The translations under genes were made by a program, and so were the position numbers. The notes beneath the pieces are model-generated. The model was not told where the DNA came from and did not search any database. It saw only the letters and a program-made list of their open reading frames with translations. Below are positions 26,769 to 34,587 of a stretch of 64,000 nucleotides of DNA, piece after piece. The DNA lies in contig NZ_FMHV01000002.1 in NCBI RefSeq assembly GCF_900091465.1, forward strand, positions 248,001-312,000. Reading direction: 5' to 3'. Within the stretch, counting starts at the first letter, position 1, and each line of letters opens with the position of its first letter. This stretch comes from Micromonospora rhizosphaerae (GTDB lineage Bacteria; Actinomycetota; Actinomycetes; Mycobacteriales; Micromonosporaceae).

Positions 26769-27104
26769 TCAGGCCGGATCGCCCGCCAGGCGGAGCAGCG
26801 TCGTGTTCGCCGCCCAGAGAACCACCAGCAGGATCCCCGGCACCGGTCGGCCGGCCAGCGCCAGCAGCAGACCACCGGTCACGAAGCAGGCCGCCTGGAT
26901 GGCGGTCTTGGCCGGGGCGGCGAGCGGCACGCTGGCCTTGGGCGAGCAGAAGATGCCCCAGACCACCGTGATCAGTAGTGGCGCGCCGAGCCCGGCGGCC
27001 AGGCGTACGGCCAGCCCGGCGTCGAGGCTGAAGCCCCACCAGCCGGCGGCGACGAGCATCGCCGGCTCCAGCAGGAAGGCGAGCGCCAGCAGCACGGCCA
27101 TCAT
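26769..27104 (-). CDS. YrdB-family (DUF2568) small membrane protein
   Basis: A 111-residue protein with four predicted membrane helices and the family core VVWGIFCSPKASVPL. Function of the family is not known. Its ATG shares a base with the TetR gene's stop (TGATG), so translation is coupled. As the last gene of the hydrolase-TetR operon it is expected to respond to the same signal. Confidence 0.85.
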   Translation of the reverse strand: MMAVLLALAFLLEPAMLVAAGWWGFSLDAGLAVRLAAGLGAPLLITVVWGIFCSPKASVPLAAPAKTAIQAACFVTGGLLLALAGRPVPGILLVVLWAANTTLLRLAGDPA

Positions 27105-27670
27105 CAGGACCTCCAGTCCCGGTACGCGGTGTCCAGGGCGGCCACCATCTGGTCGAAGGAACGGTCGATGTCCCGGGGCAGCCCGAACCCGCCGGCCGCC
27201 TCCAAGCTGACGAAGCCGTGCACGGCGCTGCGGAACATCCGCGTGGCGTCGACCGCGGCGTCGCCGCTCAGGCCGTACCCGAGCAGGATCGCGTAGATCG
27301 CGCCGACGGCCCGCTCGCCGGCCGCGACGTGCTCCGGGTCGGCGGGGTCGGGCACCCGCTGGGTGGCCGGGTAGCGGCCGGGATGCCGGCGGGCGTAACC
27401 CCGGTAGGCGGCCGCGACGGCGCGCAGCGCGTCGAAGCCGGCCCGGCCCGCGGCGGCGGTGGTCAGCTCGGTGGCGAGCTCCGCGGTGGCCAGCGCGGAG
27501 AGCCGTTGGGCCAGCGCGTCCGCGCCCTTGACGTGCTTGTAGAGGCTGGGCAGCGCGACACCCAGCCGGCCGGCGAGCGCGGCCAGCGTCAGCCGCTCGT
27601 AGCCGACCTCGTCGGCCAAACGGGCCGCCTCGCGGACCACCGCCTGCGGGGTGAGCCCGGCCCTAGGCAC
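27104..27670 (-). CDS. TetR-family repressor with WHG-type C-terminal domain
   Basis: A 188-residue regulator. The N-terminal HTH is VVREAARLADEVGYERLTLA followed by GVALPSLYKHVKG, an AcrR-like TetR domain. The C-terminal domain contains RHPGRYPAT and FRSAVHGFVSLEAAGGF, typical of the WHG group. GTG 27670 overlaps the hydrolase stop by 8 bp. It probably binds the palindrome at 28464-28478 in its own operon promoter and so autoregulates. The ligand is unknown. Confidence 0.92.
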   Translation of the reverse strand: MPRAGLTPQAVVREAARLADEVGYERLTLAALAGRLGVALPSLYKHVKGADALAQRLSALATAELATELTTAAAGRAGFDALRAVAAAYRGYARRHPGRYPATQRVPDPADPEHVAAGERAVGAIYAILLGYGLSGDAAVDATRMFRSAVHGFVSLEAAGGFGLPRDIDRSFDQMVAALDTAYRDWRS

Positions 27671-28454
27671 GGGACACCACCGCCAGGAAGTCGACGAGCT
27701 GCGCGGCGGTCTCCGCCGGCCGGTCCGCGTGCGGGTAGTGACCGGAGTCGTTGATCATGCGCGCCTCGGCGGTGGCGAACTGCCGCCGGGCGGCCCGCGC
27801 CTCGGCGCCCGGGTCCGTGAAGTCCGGGTCCTTCGTGCCCATCAGCACCAGGACCGGCTGGCGCACCGCGGCGGCCTGCGCCGTCCAGTGCGGCTCGACG
27901 GGCTCGATCACCCCCCGCACCGCCGCCATCCGGCCGCGCAGCCCCGCGACCATCTCCTTCCGGTACGCGGCGTCGTCCGCGGGTCGGTCGCAGGGGAAGA
28001 GCGTCCGGTGGAACATCCCGAACAGGCGCGGGCTGCGCAGCACCACCGCCTGCGCCACCCGCATGACGAGGTTCGGGCTCGGCGGGGCGACGAACGGGCT
28101 GACCTGCACCACGCCGTCAACCAAGTCGGGCGCGTCGGCGGCGGCGAAGACCACGGCCGCCGCGCTGGACGAGCTGCCGACCAGGGTGGCCGAGCAGCCG
28201 AGCGCCCGGACCACGGCCAGCAGGTCGGCACCGACCTCCGCCGGGGCGTACGACGGCCAGTGGGCGCTGGAGTCGCCGTGCCCGCGCACGTCCACCGAGG
28301 CCACCCGGTAACCGGCCCGGACCAGCAGTGGGATCAGGTGGCGGAAGGACCGTCGGTTCTCCCCCATGCCGTGCGACAGGACCACCAGCGGTCCCGCACC
28401 GTGCACCTCGTACGCGATCGTGCCGCCGTCCCGCCGCACCTGGCTAACAGTCAT
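27663..28454 (-). CDS. Alpha/beta hydrolase, first gene of a TetR-controlled operon
   Basis: A 263-residue alpha/beta hydrolase. The oxyanion region is VVLSHGMGENRRSF and the nucleophile elbow LVGSSSSAAAVV has Ser in place of the common GxSxG glycines. The acid is likely in LVLMGTKDPDF and the base His in NDSGHYPHADRPA. Three in-frame starts exist (28490, 28460, 28454). ATG 28454 is preferred because the -10 element lies just upstream, giving a leaderless message, and the operator lies in the longer version's coding region. Confidence 0.85.
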   Translation of the reverse strand: MTVSQVRRDGGTIAYEVHGAGPLVVLSHGMGENRRSFRHLIPLLVRAGYRVASVDVRGHGDSSAHWPSYAPAEVGADLLAVVRALGCSATLVGSSSSAAAVVFAAADAPDLVDGVVQVSPFVAPPSPNLVMRVAQAVVLRSPRLFGMFHRTLFPCDRPADDAAYRKEMVAGLRGRMAAVRGVIEPVEPHWTAQAAAVRQPVLVLMGTKDPDFTDPGAEARAARRQFATAEARMINDSGHYPHADRPAETAAQLVDFLAVVSRA

Positions 28455-28461
28455 AGCCATA

Positions 28462-28490
28462 AGGCTAATGGCATTAGCTTTATGCGTCAA
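28462..28490 (-). promoter_or_regulatory. Promoter with internal operator for hydrolase-TetR-YrdB operon
   Basis: On the minus strand a -35 TTGACG (28490-28485) is followed by a 17-nt spacer and a -10 TAGCCT (28467-28462). The spacer and the -10 contain the palindrome GCTAATGGCATTAGC (28464-28478; 7-bp perfect arms, one central base). The predicted transcription start falls at or next to ATG 28454, so the message is probably leaderless. The co-encoded TetR protein is the obvious candidate repressor. Confidence 0.75.
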
Positions 28491-28665
28491 GAGGGTCGTG
28501 CTCTACCTCGACGGGCCGGTCGGCGGCGAACTGGTCGACCGACTGGAACGGGCCGGCGGGACGCGAGTCTCCGCCGGCCCGTACCGGGACCGCTGGGGGG
28601 TGACATTCGCCGACCCGGACGGCTACCGCCTGGTGCTGAGCACCCGGGCCTGGTCGAACGGCTGA
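28486..28665 (+). pseudogene. C-terminal remnant of a VOC/glyoxalase-fold gene
   Basis: About 59 codons encode VVLYLDGPVGGELVDRLERA followed by FADPDGYRLVLSTRAW. This is the last half of a VOC-family protein, which normally has about 115-130 residues. The missing N-terminal half would lie where the hydrolase promoter now is, and no suitable start codon with a ribosome site exists. It looks like decayed coding sequence over which the promoter lies. Confidence 0.7.
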
Positions 28666-28666
28666 C

Positions 28667-29587
28667 TCACTTCTTGGAGATCAGGGCGCGGCCGAAGAAC
28701 GCCAGGTTGGCGGGGCGCTCGGCGAGCCGGCGCATCAGGTAGCCGTACCACTCGTCGCCGTACGGGACGTAGGTGCGCATGGTGTAGCCCTCGCCGACCA
28801 GGCGGGCCTGCTCCTCGGGCCGGATGCCGTACAGCATCTGGAACTCGAAGCGGTCCGGGCTGCGGTCGAACCAGCGCGCCCGGTCCTCGCCGATGGCGAT
28901 CAGGCGCGGGTCGTGGGTGGCCAGCATCGGATAGCCGTCACCGGACATCAGGATGTTCAGGCAGCGCACGTACGACTTGTCCACCTCCCCGGTGGACTGG
29001 TACGCCACCGACTCCGGCTCCTTGTACGCGCCCTTGCAGAGCCGTACCCGCGAACCCGGCCCGGCCAGCTCCCGGCAGTCCGACTCGGTGCGCCGCAGGT
29101 ACGCCTGGAGCACCGCCCCGGTCGACGGGTAGTCCTTGCGCAGCTTGGCCAGGATGTCCAGGGTCGAGTCGGTGGTGGTGTGGTCCTCCATGTCCAGGGT
29201 GACCGTGGTCCCCGCCCCGTCGGCCGCCGCGCAGATCGCCCGCGCGTTGTCGTAGGCCAGCTGCTCGTCGAACTTCTGCCCGAGCGCGGAGAGCTTCACG
29301 CTCACCTCGGCGGCCGGGGTGAGCCCGGCGGCGGAGAGCAGCCGCAGCAGCTTGAGGTATTCGTCCCGGGTGGCGTTCGCCTGGTCGGAGGTGACGGTGT
29401 CCTCACCGAGGTTGTCGAGGGTGACCGCGAGGCCGTCGGCGACGAGTTCGCGGGTCGCGCGCAGCGCGTCGTCGGTGCCGGCGCCGGCGACGAACCGGCG
29501 GACGACGTCCCGGGTGAACGGGGCCGTCGCGACGAGCCGCTCGACCCGGGATGACCGGGAGGCGGCGAGGATGACGGAACGGAGCAT
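28667..29587 (-). CDS. Proline dehydrogenase (monofunctional)
   Basis: A 306-residue FAD enzyme oxidising proline to pyrroline-5-carboxylate. The (beta/alpha)8 barrel motifs TVTLDMEDHTTTDSTLDILA, VRLCKGAYKEPESVAY, ATHDPRLIAIG and FEFQMLYGIRPE are all present, and the length fits the short monofunctional type. No P5C dehydrogenase gene is next to it. ATG 29587 is the start that begins the conserved MLRSVILAAS. It converges on the VOC remnant with 1 bp between stops. Confidence 0.94.
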   Translation of the reverse strand: MLRSVILAASRSSRVERLVATAPFTRDVVRRFVAGAGTDDALRATRELVADGLAVTLDNLGEDTVTSDQANATRDEYLKLLRLLSAAGLTPAAEVSVKLSALGQKFDEQLAYDNARAICAAADGAGTTVTLDMEDHTTTDSTLDILAKLRKDYPSTGAVLQAYLRRTESDCRELAGPGSRVRLCKGAYKEPESVAYQSTGEVDKSYVRCLNILMSGDGYPMLATHDPRLIAIGEDRARWFDRSPDRFEFQMLYGIRPEEQARLVGEGYTMRTYVPYGDEWYGYLMRRLAERPANLAFFGRALISKK

Positions 29588-29739
29588 GAGCCGAGCGTAA
29601 CGCCCGTGCACGGGCCCGCGCCGGGGGGCGGCGACGGTGTGCGGAGGGCCCTTCATAACGCCATGCGTCAACCGGGGGCTTCGCCCCGCACCGCTGGCGG
29701 GCGGAAGGGGGCTGGCGCGGATCGGCTACAAACGATCAT

Positions 29740-30009
29740 GTGGAACGACGCCCCCGACGCCGGCTCCGGTCGGCCACCGTGCAGCTCGGCGCGCTGACCG
29801 CCCTGGCGCTCGCCCTCTCCGGTTGCAACATGACCGACGACGACGATGACGACTGCGCGCTCGGCCCGGCCGGCGGTGGCGGCGACAGCGTCGCGCTGGC
29901 GCTGCGCGTCCCCGCGCCGGCCGCCGACCGGGCCGCCCCGGAGCCGGTCGCAGCGGCCGTGCCCGAGCGCGGCGGCTTCGGCACCCACCTGGCCTCCTGC
30001 GGCGGCTGA
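29740..30009 (+). CDS. Small YgiB-like lipoprotein with an Asp6 run
   Basis: An 89-residue protein. A basic N-terminus (MERRPRRRLRSA) leads to a hydrophobic stretch and a lipobox ALSGC near residue 29. Six consecutive Asp and a Cys follow, then a Gly/Ala/Pro-rich tail ending LASCGG. It is 1 nt upstream of an ATP-grasp gene of the glutathionylspermidine-synthase family. E. coli has a similar arrangement, ygiB (lipoprotein) beside ygiC. GTG 29740 has no clear ribosome site; the message may be leaderless. Function unknown. Confidence 0.75.
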   Translation: MERRPRRRLRSATVQLGALTALALALSGCNMTDDDDDDCALGPAGGGGDSVALALRVPAPAADRAAPEPVAAAVPERGGFGTHLASCGG

Positions 30010-30010
30010 G

Positions 30011-31177
30011 GTGCGGCGCGAGGAGAGCAGCCCCCGCCCGGACTGGGACGCCACCATCCGCTCGCAGGGCCTGGTGTACGTCGACACCGAACTGCCCGAC
30101 GGCGGGATCATGTCGTACTGGGACGAGACCGCCGCGTACGCCTTCTCGCTGGACGAGGTGCTCCGGCTGGAGGAGGCGACCGAGGAGCTGCACCGGATGT
30201 CGGTGGCCGCCGCCGAGCACATCGTGACCCGTGGCCGGTACGCCGAGTTCGGCATCCCGGCCTGGGCGGCCGAGGCGGTCGCCCGGTCGCTGCGCGAGGC
30301 GCCGCCGGCCCTCTACGGCCGCTTCGACCTCTGGTACGACGGCTCGTGGCCGCCCAAGCTGCTGGAGTACAACGCCGACACCCCGACCGCGCTGGTCGAG
30401 GCGAGCATCATCCAGTGGTACTGGTTGGAGCACACCCGGCCCGAGCTGGACCAGTGGAACAGCCTGCACGAGCGGCTCGTCGGGGCGTGGGCGAAGATCG
30501 GCGCCGACCTGCACGACAAGCGGGTGCATGTGGCCTGGTCGAACGAGGAGGAGTCCGGCGAGGACCAGATCACCGCCGGCTACCTGGCAGAGACCGCCCG
30601 GCAGGCCGGGCTGGACGTCGAGTTGCTGCCGATCCAGCACATCGGCTGGGACGGCCGGCGCTTCGTCGACGCCGCCGACCGCCCGGTCACCACCTGCTTC
30701 AAGCTCTATCCGTGGGAGTGGATGCTGGCCGAGCCGTACGGGCCGCTGGCGCTGGCGCCGGGCACCCCGACCACCTGGATCGAGCCGGCCTGGAAGCTGC
30801 TGCTGTCGAACAAGGCGCTGCTCGCCGTGCTCTGGGAACTCTATCCGGGCCACGAGTACCTGCTCCCGGCGTATTTGGACTCGCCGCGCGGGATGACCGA
30901 GTACGTGGCGAAGCCGCTGCTCGGTCGGGAGGGCGGCTCGGTGCGGATCGTCATGTCCGGCACCGAGATCACCAATCCGGGGAGCTACGGCGACGAGGGC
31001 TTCTGCTACCAGCAGTTCCGGGCGCTGCCCGAGTTCGCCGGCAGCCGGATGGTGCTGGGGAGCTGGATCGTCGACGGCGAGTCGGCCGGCGCGGGCGTAC
31101 GCGAGAGCGAGAGCCTCATCACGGACGGTTACGCGCGGTTTCTGCCGCACTACATCGACGCGCCGCGAAGCCCGTGA
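30011..31177 (+). CDS. Glutathionylspermidine-synthase-family ATP-grasp ligase (YgiC-like)
   Basis: A 388-residue protein, the size of E. coli YgiC, lacking the amidase half of Gss. Family hallmarks are PPKLLEYNADTPTALVEASI (about 115-135), CFKLYPWEWMLAEPYG, WIEPAWKLLLSNKALLAVLW and the ATP-grasp end VAKPLLGREGGSVRIV. It should form an amide bond using ATP, but glutathione is not expected here, so the substrate is open. GTG 30011 follows the lipoprotein stop by 1 nt, arguing for a shared function with it. Confidence 0.9.
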   Translation: MRREESSPRPDWDATIRSQGLVYVDTELPDGGIMSYWDETAAYAFSLDEVLRLEEATEELHRMSVAAAEHIVTRGRYAEFGIPAWAAEAVARSLREAPPALYGRFDLWYDGSWPPKLLEYNADTPTALVEASIIQWYWLEHTRPELDQWNSLHERLVGAWAKIGADLHDKRVHVAWSNEEESGEDQITAGYLAETARQAGLDVELLPIQHIGWDGRRFVDAADRPVTTCFKLYPWEWMLAEPYGPLALAPGTPTTWIEPAWKLLLSNKALLAVLWELYPGHEYLLPAYLDSPRGMTEYVAKPLLGREGGSVRIVMSGTEITNPGSYGDEGFCYQQFRALPEFAGSRMVLGSWIVDGESAGAGVRESESLITDGYARFLPHYIDAPRSP

Positions 31178-31196
31178 GTCGTCTACCGTTGGTGTC

Positions 31197-31772
31197 GTGA
31201 ACTTCGACGCGTACGCCCGGACCGGCGTTGATCTCGTCAACGCCCGTCTGGACGACCTCGACGACCTGCGGGCCCTCTTCCCGGACGACAACGCGTGGAT
31301 GCGCGACGAGGTCGCCGAGCGGGACCTGGCGATCTTCCGGCGGGCACAGAAGCGCCTGCGCGACGTCTTCGAGTACGGCACCTCGGGGCGGGACGCCCAG
31401 GCGGTGGCGGAACTGAACGCGCTGCTCGAGTCGTTCCCGGTGCAGCCGCGCATCTCCGGCCACGACTCCAGCGACTGGCACATGCACGTGACCAGCCGGG
31501 GCGCCTCGGTCAGCGCGGAGTTCCTGGCCGGCGCCGTCTGGGGCCTGTCGGTCTGGCTCTGCGAGTACGGCAGCGCCCGGTTCGGCGTCTGCGCCGATGA
31601 GCGCTGCGGCAACGTCTACCTGGACACCTCGTCGAACTGCTGCCGGCGGTTCTGCTCGGAGCGCTGCGCCACCCGCTCCCACGTGGCCGCCCACCGGGCC
31701 CGCAAGCGGGCCGCCATCGGCGACCAGGTCACCGTCGCCGCCACCGCCGACTCCCTCGCCCCGGCCCTCTGA
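31197..31772 (+). CDS. CGNR zinc-finger protein (ABATE-type)
   Basis: A 191-residue protein. The C-terminal CGNR finger reads CADERCGNVYLDTSSN, then CCRRFCSERCATRSHVAAHR, giving the four cysteines for zinc. The N-terminal helical domain (VDLVNARLDDLDDLRALFPD) is of the stress-responsive ABATE type. Such proteins are probable DNA-binding regulators. The GTG start is 19 nt after the ligase stop, so the gene may belong to the same operon. Confidence 0.88.
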   Translation: MNFDAYARTGVDLVNARLDDLDDLRALFPDDNAWMRDEVAERDLAIFRRAQKRLRDVFEYGTSGRDAQAVAELNALLESFPVQPRISGHDSSDWHMHVTSRGASVSAEFLAGAVWGLSVWLCEYGSARFGVCADERCGNVYLDTSSNCCRRFCSERCATRSHVAAHRARKRAAIGDQVTVAATADSLAPAL

Positions 31773-31795
31773 CCCGCCCCGCCCGCGGTTCAGAC

Positions 31796-31856
31796 GGTTG
31801 ATCAAGAGGTTTGCGTCCGAAGGCCGGCGTCCGGAGGACGCAGGCCTCTTGATCAC
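31796..31856. repeat. Palindromic intergenic element with TGATCAAGAGG arms
   Basis: The left arm (31796-31818) and right arm (31835-31856) share TGATCAAGAGG and TGCGTCC and pair with a few mismatches around a 16-nt loop. It lies between convergent genes (stops at 31772 and 31875) and can act as a bidirectional terminator. It is related in design to the element at 12281-12340. Confidence 0.75.
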
Positions 31857-31874
31857 CGCGGAGAAACGGCCGGC

Positions 31875-32681
31875 TCAGGCGTCGACCGGGGAGGGGGCGG
31901 TCAGGTTGGCGCGGGCGAAGGCGAGGGCCTCGCGGAGGTCGTCCTCACGGACGGCGCGGCTCTTCGCGCCCCGGGTGGTCACCTCCACCGCGACAGAGCC
32001 GGTGAAGCCCCGGCCGGCGAGCGAGCGGAGCAGCTCGGCGCAGGGCTGGCTGCCGCGCCCCGGCACCAGGTGCTCGTCGCGCCCCTCGCCGGTGCCGTCG
32101 CCGAGGTGCACATGCGCCAGCCCGGCGCCCATCCGGTCCGCCATCTCCAGGGCATCGGTGCGCGAGGCGGCGCAGTGCGACAGGTCGAGGGTGTAGGAGG
32201 CGTAGCCGGTCTCGGTGGGGTCCCAGCCGGGGACGTACGGGACGAACTGCCGTCCCGCCATCCGGACCGGGTACATGTTCTCCACCGCGAAGCGCAGTCC
32301 GCCGAACTGCCCGGCGATCCGCTCGAGGCCGTCGGCGAAGTTCCGGGCGTAGTCGCGCTGCCAGGTGAACGGCGGATGCACCACGACGGTGGGCGCCTCC
32401 AGGGTCTCCGCCAACTCGGCGGCCTTGCGCAGCCGCTCCCACGGATCCGGACTCCACACCCGCTGGGTGACCAGCAGGCAGGGCGCGTGGACGGAGAGCA
32501 CCGGCACGCCGTAGTGGTCGGAGAGCCCGCGCAGGGCGCCGGGGTCCTGGCTCACGACGTCGGTCCAGACCATCACCTCGAGGCCGTCGTAGCCGAGCGC
32601 CGCGGCCATCTGGAACGCCGCCGCGGTCCGCTCAGGGAAGACCGAGGAAGTGGAGAGGAGCACCGGGACGCGGGAAGTCAC
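31875..32681 (-). CDS. Sugar-phosphate isomerase/epimerase-like TIM-barrel protein
   Basis: A 268-residue protein of the xylose-isomerase-like/AP-endonuclease-2 barrel. Metal-ligand type segments are visible: [51 protein letters not shown] and VAVEVTT. Substrate unknown. GTG 32681 is chosen as the start of [17 protein letters not shown]; the ribosome site is too close to be convincing. It follows the Ppx/GppA gene on the same strand, as in M. tuberculosis (from memory, Rv0496-Rv0498). Confidence 0.87.
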   Translation of the reverse strand: MTSRVPVLLSTSSVFPERTAAAFQMAAALGYDGLEVMVWTDVVSQDPGALRGLSDHYGVPVLSVHAPCLLVTQRVWSPDPWERLRKAAELAETLEAPTVVVHPPFTWQRDYARNFADGLERIAGQFGGLRFAVENMYPVRMAGRQFVPYVPGWDPTETGYASYTLDLSHCAASRTDALEMADRMGAGLAHVHLGDGTGEGRDEHLVPGRGSQPCAELLRSLAGRGFTGSVAVEVTTRGAKSRAVREDDLREALAFARANLTAPSPVDA

Positions 32682-32756
32682 GCCCCTCAGGGTAGCCCGC
32701 CCCCCGCACGGCATCAGGACGAGCATCCGCAAAGCGCCCAGAACGACCGACCGAGA

Positions 32757-33701
32757 TCACAGCGGCGCGAGCTGATCCAGCCGTCTGAGGATGACCCCCT
32801 CGCGGAGCGCCCAGGGGCAGATGTCCAGCGCGTCGACGTCGAGCCGGCGCATCACCGCCTCGGCCACCACCGCCCCGGCCAGCAGCTGGTGGGCCCGGGC
32901 GGTGCTCACCCCCTCCAGCTCGTGCAGCTGCCCCGGCGGGATGTGCCGGATGAAGCCCAGCACCTGGCGCAGCCCGGTGCGGGTCAGGCTGCGCCGGGCC
33001 CAGAGCCCGGCGCCGGACGGCGCCGCGCCGGCCAAACGGGCCAGCATGCGGAACGTCTTCGAGGTGGCGACCGGGCGCTCCCAGCCCACCTCGGCCATGT
33101 TCTTCACCACCCGGTCGAGCTGCCCGTGCACGTGCTCCCGCAGTTCCTCCACGGCCTCGGCCGACGGCGGCACGGCGCCCGAGGGGTCGACCCGCAGCCG
33201 CTCCCGGCTCAGCCGCCCGGCCCCGAGCGGCAGCGACATGGCAGCGTCGGGGTCCTCGTCGATGCCGGCCGCCAGCTCCAGCGAGCCGCCGCCGATGTCC
33301 ATCACCAGCAGCCGCCCGGCCGACCAGCCGAACCATCGCCGGACCGCGAGGAAGGTCATCCGCGCCTCGTCCGCGCCGGAGAGCACCTCGAGCCGTACGC
33401 CGGTCTCGTCGCGGACCCGGGCCAGCACCTCGGCGGCGTTGGTGGCGTCCCGGACCGCGGAGGTGGCGAAGGCGAGCAGGTCGTCGGTCTGCAATCTGGA
33501 CGCCGCGGCGCGGGCCGTCCCGACGGCCTTGACCAGCGCGTCCGCGCCCGCCTCGGTCAGCGCGCCGCCCGGGCCGATCTGCTCGGCCAGCCGCAGCACC
33601 ACCTTTTCCGAGTGCGCCGGCCAGGGGTGCGCGCCGTGATGGGCGTCGACCACCAGCAGGTGCACCGTGTTCGATCCGACGTCGAGGACACCCAGTCGCA
33701 T
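32757..33701 (-). CDS. Ppx/GppA-family exopolyphosphatase/pppGpp phosphatase
   Basis: A 314-residue ASKHA-fold phosphatase. The phosphate loops are [17 protein letters not shown] at the N-terminus and [14 protein letters not shown] near residue 150; the catalytic Glu region is [12 protein letters not shown]. It corresponds to the short actinobacterial enzymes (about 310-340 residues) without the C-terminal HD-type domain. Whether it prefers polyphosphate or pppGpp is not readable. It is divergent from the cysteine-rich gene at 33776. Confidence 0.92.
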   Translation of the reverse strand: MRLGVLDVGSNTVHLLVVDAHHGAHPWPAHSEKVVLRLAEQIGPGGALTEAGADALVKAVGTARAAASRLQTDDLLAFATSAVRDATNAAEVLARVRDETGVRLEVLSGADEARMTFLAVRRWFGWSAGRLLVMDIGGGSLELAAGIDEDPDAAMSLPLGAGRLSRERLRVDPSGAVPPSAEAVEELREHVHGQLDRVVKNMAEVGWERPVATSKTFRMLARLAGAAPSGAGLWARRSLTRTGLRQVLGFIRHIPPGQLHELEGVSTARAHQLLAGAVVAEAVMRRLDVDALDICPWALREGVILRRLDQLAPL

Positions 33702-33775
33702 GCTGATGACCCTAGGGCCAACACGTTTGGCTGGCTCGCCAGCCGGCGAGGGACACCGCGCGTACGCTGGTCCGG
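33702..33775. promoter_or_regulatory. Divergent promoter region between ppx-like and cysteine-rich genes
   Basis: This 74-bp divergent spacer contains an inverted repeat GCTGGCTCGCCAGC (33730-33743; 6-bp arms, 2-nt centre), partly overlapped by a second pair TCGCC/GGCGA. It is a possible operator shared by both genes. No clear -35/-10 pair was identified. Confidence 0.35.
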
Positions 33776-34585
33776 GTGACAGGCCAGATCGAGCTGCAGG
33801 TGCTGGTGGACGACCCCGACGACCCACGCAGTCGGGAGGTGGAGCTGGACTTCCCCCGGGAGTGGATCGAGTTCCCCGACCCGGCGGACGAGAAGCACCT
33901 GATCCGGGCCGACCTGACCTGGCTGCTGTCCCGCTGGACCTGCATTTTCGGCAAGGGCTGCCACGGCATCATCGCCGGCCGGGCCGCCGACGGCTGCTGC
34001 TCGCACGGGGCCTTCTTCACCGACTCGGACGACGAGAAGCGGGTGCGCGCCGCGGTCAAGCGACTCACCCCGCAGACCTGGCAGCACTTCCGCCGGGGTT
34101 TCAAGAACTGGACCGAGAACGACACCATCGACGGCAAGAACCCGGCCCGGCGCACCGCCACCCGCGACGTCGACGCGCCGTGCGTCTTCCTCAACGACCC
34201 CGACTTCCCCGGCGGGGGCGGCTGCGCCCTGCACGCCCAGGCGCTGCGCGACGGGGTGCACCCGCTGGAGTACAAGCCGGACGTCTGCTGGCAGCTGCCG
34301 ATCCGCCGCGACCAGGAGTGGCACAAGCGCACGGACAACACCAAGGTGCTGATCTCCACGCTCTCCGAGTTCGACCGGCGGGGCTGGGGCGCGGGCGGGC
34401 ACGACCTGGACTGGTGGTGCACCTCCTCCACCGACGCGCACGTGGGCACCGAGCCGATGTACGTCTCGTACGGCCCGGAGCTGAGCGCACTGATCGGCGC
34501 GCCTGCGTACGCGAAGCTGGCGGAACTGTGCGCGGCCCGGGTGCGCCAGGGCCAGATCGCCCCCCACCCGGCCAGCGAGGGCTGA
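33776..34585 (+). CDS. Conserved cysteine-rich protein of unknown function
   Basis: A 269-residue soluble protein with eight cysteines at positions 56, 62, 74, 75, 136, 150, 171 and 215. They lie in conserved-looking blocks ([48 protein letters not shown]). The spacing resembles zinc or iron-sulfur cluster families such as YkgJ/DUF3109, but I cannot assign it firmly. A homologue stands next to the Ppx gene in mycobacteria (Rv0495c, from memory). No signal peptide or membrane segment. Confidence 0.8.
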   Translation: MTGQIELQVLVDDPDDPRSREVELDFPREWIEFPDPADEKHLIRADLTWLLSRWTCIFGKGCHGIIAGRAADGCCSHGAFFTDSDDEKRVRAAVKRLTPQTWQHFRRGFKNWTENDTIDGKNPARRTATRDVDAPCVFLNDPDFPGGGGCALHAQALRDGVHPLEYKPDVCWQLPIRRDQEWHKRTDNTKVLISTLSEFDRRGWGAGGHDLDWWCTSSTDAHVGTEPMYVSYGPELSALIGAPAYAKLAELCAARVRQGQIAPHPASEG

Positions 34586-34587
34586 CC

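Noticed and set aside
28460..28490. Longer N-terminus for the hydrolase (MTHKANAISLMAMTV)
   Set aside because: Those codons coincide with the -35, operator and -10 of the operon promoter, so the extension is unlikely to be transcribed.
29635..29660. GGCCCTTxxTAACG motif shared with the nuclease promoter (806-818)
   Set aside because: Only two loose matches and no consistent distance to a start codon. It may be chance in GC-rich intergenic DNA.
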